Shown one piece after another: positions 1 through 9,330 of a stretch of 20,407 bases of DNA. The first letter of the stretch is position 1; the number at the start of each line of letters is the position of its first letter. A model generated the notes under the pieces. The model was given only the letters and a program-made list of their open reading frames with translations, was not told the origin of the DNA and made no database searches. Source of the DNA: Phallusia fumigata (Eukaryota > Chordata > Ascidiacea > Phlebobranchia > Ascidiidae); the NCBI GenBank assembly GCA_008931825.1, contig QXVZ01019416.1:1-20407 (forward strand), read 5' to 3'. Position numbers and translations under genes: made by a program.

Positions 1-1426
1 TTAAATACAGTCAAATTAAATTAAACTGTTTTTAATTCAGTTTACATGCATTATACACTGGTTAGACATTAATTAGACTAAATACTTGTCAACAATAACT
101 GTTTCTTTTTACAAGTAGAATCCTTTTACCAAACAAATAGGTTAAACCCGTAGTTTTAAAGTTATCAAACCTTTAAGTATATTAAAACACTGCAACCTAA
201 AATACAAAGTTAACTTACACAGTGCAACAAAAAACCAATGCAATTTATCTTGGTACACCAATATACTTCAACCTCCGCACGCCACCGACTCCACTAAGCA
301 AATGACTTTGACTCGGTAAAAGCTTAAAAGCTGATTGATTGACGTGACGTAATCAAACTTGCTCAAGCGTGTCAACGTATTTTACGCATTTTGTAATTTT
401 TTCAGTATATTGTCTTTGATGACACTTTCGAAAGGTGTTAAGTTTATTTTTTTTGGTTGACATAAATTTTTGACCCAATTGTTGGCTATGTCCTTGTATA
501 TTGTGGGAGGACAAAAAATGGAAGAAAATTAAAGTTTTTGGCGTTTTTCGCCGGAATATTCCACATTTAAACCGGTTATAGCCGGCTTTGCCCTCCTACT
601 GAGCCCACCAAGTTTTTATGTCTCGTTTATCTTTTTTGGAAAAGTTGTGCTGAAACACTACGATTCTGCTTCGTACAAACATCACACATTTTTGAAAAAT
701 TTAATTATAAAATCGTGCAAGCAAACAGCCAGTACAGTTTCTTTCGTTCAGAAACGAACTGTAACAAAATTCGTACAAACTAAAATGGTAAAAAACGAAA
801 TCCAGCAATGTTACAAGTCACTTGCAAGCACGACATTTCAAGTGTTTGTGGTGTTGATTTGCATTAGTTTTTTGCTGGTTAATAAGACAAACAATCAACC
901 TGAGCCCAGAGCTTTTGCTTCATTGATCAGTTTCGGGTAACGTGGGTGTTGGCGAATTACCGGTAAGATAGAGCAGACATAGTGAACTTTCAATTAGATA
1001 CTACAAAACGGAATTAAGAAGTTGCACCTTTTCAATGCATTCTGACAAGATTACCTGTATGACACCAAAATGTATGCCGTATGCAATGGGCCAAATGTTT
1101 GACTTTTTTGCCGTGATTACCACGAAAAGCATGCCAACACCAATCGAAAGCATGAACTTTTTTGCATTAGTTACAGCGATGCAAATCTCAAAATAGCCTC
1201 ATCACGGAGGACTCTGTTCCGGCAATAAAGACATTTAACACAATTAACACAAAAAACAAAAGCACAGAGCTGGGTGCATTACGGTAGCTCATTTGCAATT
1301 TAACACCGCCAGGGTGACTCCGCCAAGCAAACGTGGCTAAACGCAATTGGATGGAGAACCACCTAACAAGTTCGCATTATACTGGAAGGCACACTAGTAA
1401 GGCCAGGTTCAAACAATTCTAGGCCT
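1..1426. other. Left flank and 3' side of the Ig gene; no supported gene
   Basis: AT-rich. The 3' UTR of the minus-strand Ig gene should begin at 1426. The only clear minus-strand AATAAA I saw is at 448-443, which would imply a ~1 kb UTR. A plus-strand CRE-like TGACGTAA is at 345-352. A plus-strand open stretch from an ATG at 785 to a stop at 939-941 (51 codons) contains one hydrophobic segment (FQVFVVLICISFLL) that could be a signal anchor, but there is no homology, codon signal or splice partner to make it a gene. Confidence 0.4.
443..448 (-). promoter_or_regulatory. Candidate poly(A) signal AATAAA for the Ig gene
   Basis: Reverse complement reads AATAAA. It lies about 980 bases after the stop codon at 1427. 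The hexamer is common in AT-rich DNA, so this is only a candidate. Confidence 0.2.
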
Positions 1427-2593
1427 TCAAACCGGCGTATGAACCACTTTTGCGGGGTCTATATGTTCCCAACTCTCCCCGTGGGGCAAGGTGTATCTTC
1501 CCTCGTGCCCGCTCGCGCCGCTATCCACGCTAGATGCATCATCACTCTCGGGGTGGTAATCATGGGGTTCGTCAAACGGACTCACGCGGGCCTCGACCTC
1601 CACTAAACCCGGCGAACCGGCGGTGTCGAGCCCGAAGGTTGACCCGTACTCGCCCAAAAACGAGGCGTTTTCGTCGAAGTCCTGTAGATGCTTGGTGATG
1701 GCGCGTTCCTTGCCCTCCGGTGCCGAATCTGGAGTCAGCGGGATCTCGGCCCCCGGTTTCCCGTTAAGCTGATCGCTGTATCCCGAAGTGGTAGTGGCTG
1801 CCGATCCCATGCTGCCGCTGTCAAACTTCTTCTTTTCCGGCGTGCTTCCGTTGCTATAGCGACCCACAGGTGGAGCTGCGCTTTTGAGGAGGGAATCGGT
1901 GTCACGTGATCCCATGACGCCATCGGGTTGCGTTGATTTCTTCGCAATAATAAATAAAAACCTTTTTTTGGTGTATGAATGGGACAAACTGTTTCATTAC
2001 AGTTCAACAAAATCAGGAGCATATGTATTAGTCTGGCTGTAAGCAAACATCTTACGCAACATTACAAAGTATGTACTATTCAAAGAACTAGTACAAAACT
2101 TCCAATCCAAGGAAGATTACAACTAGAAGGGTGGCGTTCACCATATTGCCAAACATTTCATGCCAAAGTGCATAGACATAGTGCAAAGAAACATTTCACC
2201 CCTTTGGGGGCTAGCGAGGTAACCATTGGGGCTACGGAGTCAATCGAAAAGGACGACAAACCGCCTTGACCATATCTACCAGCTGTAAAAGTTTCATCCA
2301 CATCCATCAAACATTTCACGCCAAAAGTGCATGGACAAGCTCCAGGGGAGAAAAAAGAAAAAAACAAACAGAGTGAAAACAATATGTGTCCCCTTCAGGA
2401 AGAGGACCCATAAAAATAGCTACGACACATACCACTCTCAGGTCTTGGGGAGAGTCACTCGAAGCGTACAGCGGTTTCCTGCACAAAACACAAAGGCCAA
2501 TAGTTTCAAATTGGTCAATAATTTGGGGTACGGGAGATAAACAAAAAACTTACGGTTTTTCTACGAAGTCAAGTGAGCCCTCGACGTCACCGC
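1427..2593 (-). other. Cytoplasmic tail exons with C-terminal PDZ-type ligand
   Basis: A 40-base exon at 2593-2554 (encoding GDVEGSLDFVEK, with a strong GTAAGT donor) links the membrane exon to the final exon 1988-1427. It resolves what would otherwise be a phase clash between 2985 and the last exon. The last exon is rich in Ser, Gly, Asp and Pro and is probably disordered. It has no kinase, death or ITIM/ITAM motif that I can see. It ends in HTPV and TGA; Thr-Pro-Val fits a class I PDZ ligand (S/T-X-hydrophobic). The acceptor at 1989 (GTAATGAAACAG) is weak in pyrimidines, so the first ~20 residues of this exon are uncertain. Confidence 0.68.
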
Positions 2594-5500
2594 CTGTGCA
2601 AGTGCAAATAGTTAATACTTGCCTTATAAGCAAAAGATTATTAACATTTAGTTTCCCTTGGATACATGCATCTGCATCGACGTAACGTTGTACAGTAATG
2701 CTATGAAAGTTAGTGTTTTTTAACATACAAACAATCTTTAATGTGGCTTTGCGGGCAACATTCTACTTTAATTAAGTACAAATCAGTAAATGAACTACGC
2801 ATAAAATAGAAAATTTTGAAGCGCATTTGGCACCTTGCACTGTTGTCTAGTGTACCGAAATTGCGACAAGGAACAAAAATTCAGAACAGAAATTATCCCA
2901 ATTATTATTACAATATTTGGATCTCAAAACTTAGTTACAATTTAGGGCACATTTCCAAAGAATTTGATTAGAGAATCTGTTTACCGTCATTTTTTCGGTC
3001 AGAAGGTCGTTTGAAGGCGAAGTAATAAATGACAAATCCAAGGAGGAAGATGATCGCCAAACTACCGAAAGCGATGGCAGCGACCATAGCACCACTCGTC
3101 ATAACTTCGTCGTCCGGTGAGCCTAAAGTTAAAAGTTGCAGCCTTTATTGTTCGAAAACCGTTTAGTTTTATCCATAAATGAAGTGACAAAACCAGGTAT
3201 AACTTCGCAATTCAATAGAAACAATAAATGAGTGTTTTGCCTTGATGTTGTTTGTTGATGTAAATGCTGAACAAAGAAATAAGATAAAAAGTGGAAAGTT
3301 TTTACCTGATCTGGGGTCTGCTGTGCTTTCGTCCGCCGGATCTGAAAAATTAAATAACTATTGTTTTTAGGAGTTCCCACATGTATGATTACCGTGTATG
3401 AAATATAGGACAAACAAGAAAATAATAGCCCAAGCTTCTAATAAATTGGGAAAATTCAATACAAAAACATCTCGGTAAACTGTGTTTAATTTAATTTAAT
3501 GGGGGACATAATTTCACATGTAAAAATCCACAAAGTGTAACATAAACGCACCTTATTTCAATTTGCAAAGCGGCTTATTTACCTATTACGCAGAAAAGTG
3601 CGTGTGGCTTACCTGTCGCGGAGGCTGTTACTTCTACTGACATCACGACTCTTCCCACCGGGTTTTCGACCAGACAAAAGAAAACCTGACTCTTTTCGAG
3701 GTGGGCGATTCTCAAGAATTTTCCGTAGGTCGTGTCGAGGTCTTCACCCCACCATGTAAAGCTGCGTACGTGACAAAGCGACAAAAATATAAGGGTTAGA
3801 AAGCTCCTACCTAAAAGTCTAGACAAAAAACGATTTGAGGCACTTTTCGAATCTTTCGAAAACTGCAAAGCGAGTTTTAACCGAATAATCAGAAATAAGT
3901 ATTTTTTTCTAAAAGTATTAGTTCCAAAACAACTGTTTGTCCATTTCCCTCAGTCTATACCACTGATAGTTTATTAGACTAGGCTTAACACCACTAAACG
4001 TGGCTAAACTAACTATATACAAAACATCTTCCATATTGCACACTAACTAGTTAAGCTTCATGGTGGCTGCTACACGAAATGACGACAGACAGCTTAACAA
4101 AGTTGTTATGCGGCCTTCCTGCGTTCGTCTCTTGGGGCAACTATTCGCACGTGACACAATGACGTCATCGCGCTGGTATGAAATTAACAAAATCTAAATT
4201 GTTTACTGAAAAGGCTATTAGCTATTAGTGTTTATGAATCTTTTCTATCAGCGTACGAATTAAAACTGTCTTTTGTGATTATGTTGAAATAATAATTTAG
4301 GATTTTTTTTACGAAAATTGCTGTAGGAGAAAAAATAATATTTGCCTAAATAGAACTACAAACCGTAGGCAAAATAAATATTCTGGATTCTGCGGTCATT
4401 AACTTTGCGTGTAGTGCCTACCTCGGTTCGGGGAAAGCCCCTTCAGCGGATATAGTGATTACGACGGAACTGTTGACGAGAACCACTTTACTGGGGGCGA
4501 CTTGCATCTGAACAAGGCCAGGTTCGTAGGTCACGTTCTTCGTCGATGGTTTATCATTGGCGTGCGTCGAATCTATGCAGAAAAGTAGTAAAACATTTAC
4601 TCGCCAAAATGACTTAATACATAAACTCGCCAAAATAACTTAATTAAGTACATATTTGCCAGAGAGCTTGTATACAGTGAATACTTCGTAGTGCAAACGT
4701 TTTAACAATCGCTGTTAAACAGTCACTGCATTAATTACAAGCTATTTGGCAGTTTTGTTTTTGGCGAAACTACTTTCAAATCCGTATCTTCTCCTGATGT
4801 CACAATTCGAGGAAGTAAAATTTGTGTAGGATTTTGTCGGAAACTTCCTCTCGAATGTGTCGAAGGGAGACGAATGTTATGAAAGAGACAAACACCTTGA
4901 TGGACATGTCACCCTGCGTAACGTTTGTCTCGCCCTAACTACAGAGTTTCACGCTCAGATGGACGCAAATATAAAGATTGATTTGTACAAATAGAAACCA
5001 GGTTTGTTTCTGACGCCAGAACCACAATTTATACTTGATTGGTCAACCAACACATTTTAATAATCATCAAATTCTTGTGGGGTCTGACTTGTAACAACAA
5101 CTTACACCCAACTGTGTCTCCAAGCCAATCGAACTTCATCGGAATTGGATGACGCAACTTTGGTGCAACTGAACGAGGAGATAATAATACTTTAAGTAAC
5201 GAACATTGTTTAAATTAAAAAAAAAGAACAATTCTAAATTTAAAATTAGAAAAAAATCAAAGTTGTTTTAAATAGAGTTTTAATTCAAACCAAAACTACT
5301 AACAGCATACAGACTTTTAGTACATGATATAATAGCTTTCGTTACGGGGATTGATTGTGATGCTTTAAAATTCCCAAGAACAACAAAGCTGTTAGTTAGA
5401 TAAACATTTATCCTCCTCAGATTTTGTTCGACCATTTAGGGTGTAAGTATTAGAAAATATAAGGTTACCAGCATGCTGTTTTGGGCTTAACAGTGTACGC

Positions 5501-8182
5501 TTCCTATCAAGAAAAACAACTCGCAAAGTTTGCACTTGGTAAAAGAAAGGTGTAATCTAGCCCATCAAAATAACAGTGTTTGTTATTAGATGGAGAAAAC
5601 CCGTCTTACCTAGTGTGATGTTTCGTCGCATGGTGGTGGCGGTTTCAGGGTGTTCAACCACACACTGAAATGTGGTGCCGTTCTCATTACTACGTATCGT
5701 CCAGTAAAGGTAACCGATCGTGTCAGCTTGGGAACCCACAAAGTCGCTGACGACCTGCAAAAATAATTTTGTGGACGTCAAACGAAAAGAAATTCTACAA
5801 CGACTTTTTCGGAAAAAACGTTAATTTCAGTTTCCTACTTATCATGAAAATTAATGTGTAGATTTGCTGATAAAAATAGCCCCTATTGTTGAGATATAAT
5901 AAATGCTTGGTGAAAACATCTTTTCAGGCAACTTGAAAATACAGCAGTAGTACAAAAATTGATAAATTGGGAAACAACTAATTAACATTTAAAAGCCACT
6001 AGGTCTTAAAGTGCGGATAATACAACCTTTTGAGATACGGTAAAGCTGTAACAGATATAAAAAGGCAACTTTTTGGGTAACGTAAGAAACAAAACAGCTT
6101 GACGATTTGAATTATTTATGTAAAACCCATTTACTTACTTTGTTTGGTTTCACTTCACGGGACTTTCCATGTTGGTATACAACCCATTTGATGTCGGCCT
6201 GTGGTTTTGACCTTGTAGAACGACATGTCAAGGTCAAGTTCTTGCCCGAATGGAAAGTTGTAAGTTTTATGTCGCTAGGTGGAACTGTAAAAAATATAAT
6301 CAAACGGAGAGTTTAAAATCTTGAATGGTCTGAGGCACTCGACCCACATACAGGCATAAAAAACCTGATCGGGATTCGTTCTCGGGACCGTCCCGGTTTC
6401 GAACCCCGTGAAAAAAAATCTTACCTCAAATCGGAAAGCGTAGCAGGTATTTTGTTTAAATAATAAATTCCTGTCTTGAAGGTAAAGCGGGTTTAATATT
6501 TTTTGACCAAAATATCTCAGTTGACTTTAGGTGAAAAGGTTTAAAGCTTGGATATAAGCACAGCCATAATTTGTGAAAGATTTAACAACCGATAAGGGTC
6601 TGCCTGCTTTTAAGGGTCCACATAGCACTTAGAACCAACTTTGACAACAATACACTTCCAAAATCTGATGCATAACTTTAAAATAACTTTTTAGTTGTTC
6701 ACAAAAATTACTCTGATGCCAATTACGACAACAAAAAACCTCAGAAAGGGAGCTAAACGGTACACCTGGTTTTACAACATGCAAAAAGCGCTGAAATAAT
6801 AGTAGTCGACGGTCTAGAACAAATGACTAACCGTGAACAGTCAACTGCATCGTGACAGCTTCTACCTCGGGAAAATCATCATCTCCTGTGCTTAAGGATG
6901 CGTTTGCTGCAACTACTACCCGACATACGTACGACATTTCATCCTCCAAGCTAACAGATTTTACGATCAGCGAAGAATCGTCATCGTCAAGGCTTAAACG
7001 GTTCTGCGTAGCAATATGCAAAGGAAAGTTAACCAAAGTTTTACAAAACTCTTGACATTCAATGCTGGTGAAATAAGGAAAGATACAGTAAGATTTAAAG
7101 TTTCTTAAATTAAAAGTAGGTTTCCTTTGGGCCAAAACGAAACGAATTTAAAAATATTGGAAAAATTCCGATTTTAAGTTTTTTTTTTTAAATTTCTTTT
7201 TTTATAATCTATAGTTTGACTGGAGTAAATAATATCAAAAACAAAAAGTTTGACTTATCGAAGTGATTAGTATCATTAGTCTATACCTTGGGATGCAGTG
7301 TTTAATAACAAAGAGAATCAAGAATAAAAACGCAAGAGTCGCGAGAGATTGATTACATGTTTACATTTGAAACCATCCTTCACTTTTAAAATCGTATGCA
7401 ACCACTATGGAGGCGGAGCACAAGTCCGCAACCACTTTTGTATTGACTTTATGCGCAATGCGTAGGCGGCATGCTGACTTACTTTGTATTTTTCCGAGGG
7501 ACGGTTATAACGGGGAGGGTCAAAGTAGTATATTGGTACAGAGCCTTCAGTGTCCGTGACTTTGTACCTGTGCAAAGTAAAAAGGCGATGAAAAGTTTGT
7601 GTATTTGTACAAAGCCCCAGGGAAGCACGAAACGCTGATAAAGCAAAATCCATTCCCCCTTCCAGCGTTTTGCAGTTTAAAAGACATCAGATAAAGTTTA
7701 ACGGAACCCATAACACTAACGGCAGAGTAAAGACAAAAATAGTTGATTTTAACAAAAAAACACGGTTTGGTAAAAAAAAGAACCAAGTGTGTCTGACATA
7801 TTTCTTCACAAGCCTGTCAATGTTAATAGAAGTTGTCGGAAATAGACATATTTGTGTGCTATCCTTTTGTGACAAACAATTATAGAACTTTGACCAGAGT
7901 AGATCCCAAAACAAGCTGAAATGCGAAAAACTCGTGACATGCTGTCTCACCAAACCACTTCCTTGATAAGTTTGTCTTTGTCACTATTAACTCCGCACAT
8001 AAGGTAGGCGTCTTGTTGATAGATCGCGGAAACTTGATCATTATAGTTGAGAAAGAGGTAGCTATGCACTTGGCAGGCTAAAATGGAAACAAAAATTAAT
8101 GAAGGCGAATTTCCCAATACACCTCATACAACTTACCCGCAAACCCCATAATCAACAACACATACCACAGTTTTGTATCCAT
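1427..8182 (-). CDS. Three-Ig-domain single-pass cell-surface receptor/adhesion protein, 12 exons
   Basis: Predicted 598-residue type I membrane protein. Exons, 5' to 3' of the gene: 8182-8137, 8077-7951, 7567-7483, 7003-6832, 6284-6139, 5754-5610, 4572-4422, 3761-3613, 3341-3306, 3122-2985, 2593-2554, 1988-1427. Every junction has GT-AG signals and matching phase, and the total (1797 bases) is in frame to a TGA. Order: signal peptide (MDTKLWYVLLIMGFAA), V-like Ig1 (about 25-143), Ig2 (145-240), Ig3 (242-340), Asp/Ser stalk (341-363), membrane helix (364-389), basic stop-transfer, long tail. N-glycosylation sequons lie at about N120, N159, N217, N237, N253 and N274. Known of families: V-C-C ectodomains plus a PDZ-ligand tail recall nectins and CADMs, whereas Ig domains split by introns recall ALCAM/BCAM/MCAM. 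I infer an adhesion or recognition role at the plasma membrane and cannot assign an orthologue. The last acceptor (1989) is the weakest call. Introns hold no other gene that I see; repeats inside them are listed separately. Confidence 0.82.
2121..2350 (+). repeat. Short copy of a dispersed repeat element, in an Ig-gene intron
   Basis: Starts with ctagaagggtggcgttcacc and includes a G-rich block (ggggctagcgaggtaaccat), then ggggctacggagtcaatc, then ccatatctaccagctgtaaa, and ends near caggggag. The same blocks in the same order and orientation occur at 13247-14440 in a CIAPIN1 intron, where the middle is expanded in tandem. It is inserted in the intron between exons 2554 and 1988. It has no open frame of its own. 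Confidence 0.65.
2985..3341 (-). other. Stalk micro-exon and transmembrane exon
   Basis: A 36-base exon (3341-3306) encodes an acidic Asp/Ser/Pro stalk (PADESTADPRS). The 138-base exon (3122-2985) encodes a few more stalk residues, the membrane helix (hydrophobic run AAIAFGSLAIIFLLGFVIYY) and the basic stop-transfer FKRPSDRK. Both exons start and end in phase 1, so either can be skipped without a frameshift. Confidence 0.82.
3613..4572 (-). other. Ig3, C2-like domain lacking the B-strand cysteine
   Basis: Exons 4572-4422 and 3761-3613. The fold pattern is clear: VVITISAEGAFPEPSFTWW reads as B strand, loop and C strand, and LEKSQVFFCLVENP reads as the F strand with Cys320. The position where the first cysteine belongs is Ile281, so no canonical intradomain disulphide is expected. 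Both flanking splice junctions keep frame (phases 1-2 and 2-1). Intron 4573-5609 (about 1 kb) is AT-rich with no feature I support. Confidence 0.8.
5610..6284 (-). other. Ig2, C2-like domain, split over two exons
   Basis: Exon 6284-6139 supplies the B-strand cysteine (NLTLTCRS, Cys164) and the tryptophan (IKWVVY, Trp177). Exon 5754-5610 supplies the F-strand cysteine (TTFQCVVEHP, Cys223). The intron between them is phase 0 with a consensus GTAAGT donor. Both cysteines are present, so the disulphide should form. Intron 5755-6138 holds nothing recognisable. Intron 6285-6831 holds a possible SINE remnant, listed separately. Confidence 0.85.
6313..6415 (+). repeat. Possible tRNA-derived SINE remnant
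   Basis: An A-box-like stretch (tggtctgaggcactcgac) is followed about 60 bases later by a B-box-like stretch (ccggtttcgaaccccg), then an A-rich run. The order and spacing fit a Pol III tRNA-type head, but the B box carries an extra base and no cloverleaf forms, so this is a degenerate element rather than a tRNA gene. It lies in the intron between 6285 and 6831. Confidence 0.35.
6832..8077 (-). other. Ig1, V-like domain, split over three exons
   Basis: Exons 8077-7951, 7567-7483 and 7003-6832 together give a V-set pattern. B-strand Cys is residue 43 (AYLMCGV), C-strand Trp is residue 58 (VVWYKV, with its codon split by an intron), and the F-strand motif LEDEMSYVCRV supplies Cys113. An acidic run (DDDD) lies in the D/E region. 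Introns at these places divide the domain into three coding pieces. Introns 7568-7950 and 7004-7482 contain only AT-rich sequence with no feature I recognise. Confidence 0.85.
8137..8182 (-). CDS. Exon 1: start codon and signal peptide of the Ig receptor
   Basis: Start ATG at 8182, then a short charged N terminus and a hydrophobic core (LWYVLLIMGFAA), followed in the next exon by the mature ectodomain. The donor reads GCGG|GTAAGT. A good splice acceptor (CATTTTCATTTGCAG) sits at 8238-8239, 55 bases before the ATG. It could be a 5' UTR intron or a spliced-leader trans-splice site, which tunicates use; the sequence alone cannot decide. Confidence 0.75.
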
Positions 8183-9056
8183 GCCGTTCAAAGTTATAGC
8201 ATTTACCCTAACAGAAGGCACTAGCGAAGATTTTAACCTGCAAATGAAAATGCTAAAAGAACGTTTCTCAAAGCAATGATCCAATAAACGCTAAATTGGT
8301 CATATTCCCAATGCCTAGCCTTTTTGCCCTGGAAATATTTCACGTTTTTCAACGTTGCTTATTAAAACACAAACACCATGACCTTACGGAATTTTTTTGT
8401 CATGAAGTTTTGCTTCTGTTTACAGCATCACAATCTACATGTTATGGAACAATTTAGCAAACTTACAATATTTCACTAAATACAGCTTTGTTGCTATCCT
8501 AACTGTTTGTTGTCCACGATCAACGTAACCAAGCCATACATGGATAAGACACCGCTTGACTGAAAGATTTAAAGCCTTTCAGCCAACGTTATCTCGCTAC
8601 ACCGGTCGTTACTTGTTTTGCTTAATCATATTCGTCAATCTTTTGGATCAACGCGCCTATGTTTCACAAGGGCGAGGCTCTTTTCTCGAACCAGTCGGCG
8701 TAGGACGAGTCAACAGAACCTGTCGGACACCTATACAAACCAAACACTTCATGTTGGGAAATCATTAACCAAGGAACGCTTGGTAACCTTGCGTCACAGG
8801 CAAGCATAGCACACCAGGCGGTGAATTGTTCGTGATGGCAGCGCCTTTAATCCAGTTTAAATCACAACCATGAACTTAATCAGTGCAATGCGATAAAGTC
8901 ATGGGGACCCAGCCAAGTCATAAGCGCATGTGGATTTTAGCAGATTAAGCTAAACCTTCGAAGCGACCCGGAGATTTCCGTATTTCACTGGAGTGTTTTT
9001 GACAACAGCAAACAAACTCCTTCTTCACAGAGAGAATTGACTTTTACAACAGCACA

Positions 9057-9113
9057 GCTGTAATCTAGTGGTTAAAAGCACTGGTCGCAAACTTTCGCTT
9101 TGGTGGACTGAAC
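9057..9113 (+). repeat. tRNA-like sequence, probable SINE fragment
   Basis: gctgtaatctagtggttaaa resembles the 5' half and D arm of a tRNA (A box with a GTGGTTAAAAGC-type loop). The downstream part lacks a convincing T arm or B box (only ggtggactg), so I do not call a functional tRNA. Confidence 0.3.
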
Positions 9114-9226
9114 AAAAAAGCCAAAAACTTAAAACGTACAAAGCATGCATCCAAACACACTTATTATCATGTGACTACAACTGCAGTTAAGCCCATGCTG
9201 ACAAAAAGCTCCTCTTACTGGAAAAT

Positions 9227-9330
9227 AAATTTTCGCGTTCAGTTCCCTTTAGGAATACGATACGATACTTCCTTTTTGCTTAGAAGTAAATTTTACAATG
9301 CAGTTCCCTCGTTGGAAAACGATACTTCCT
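9227..9330 (+). repeat. Pair of imperfect ~45-bp direct repeats
   Basis: Copies at 9227-9273 and 9288-9330 share aaatttt, cagttccct and acgatacttcct in the same order, with 15 bases between them. A 12-base word, attatcatgtga, also repeats at 9163-9174 and 9337-9348, flanking the pair. The nature of the repeat is unknown; it lies upstream of the Ig gene. Confidence 0.5.

Noticed and set aside
1735-2046. Alternative minus-strand frame of 103 codons over the Ig-receptor tail, preceded by a good acceptor (TTTGCTTACAG)
   Set aside because: The first bases after the acceptor would fit phase 1, but the frame stops at 1735 and gives a Arg/Ser-rich sequence without tail character. The other frame continues to 1427, joins in phase through the 40-base exon, and ends in a PDZ ligand.
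9057-9113. Functional tRNA gene
   Set aside because: An A-box-like half is present, but no acceptor stem pairing, T arm or proper B box follows.
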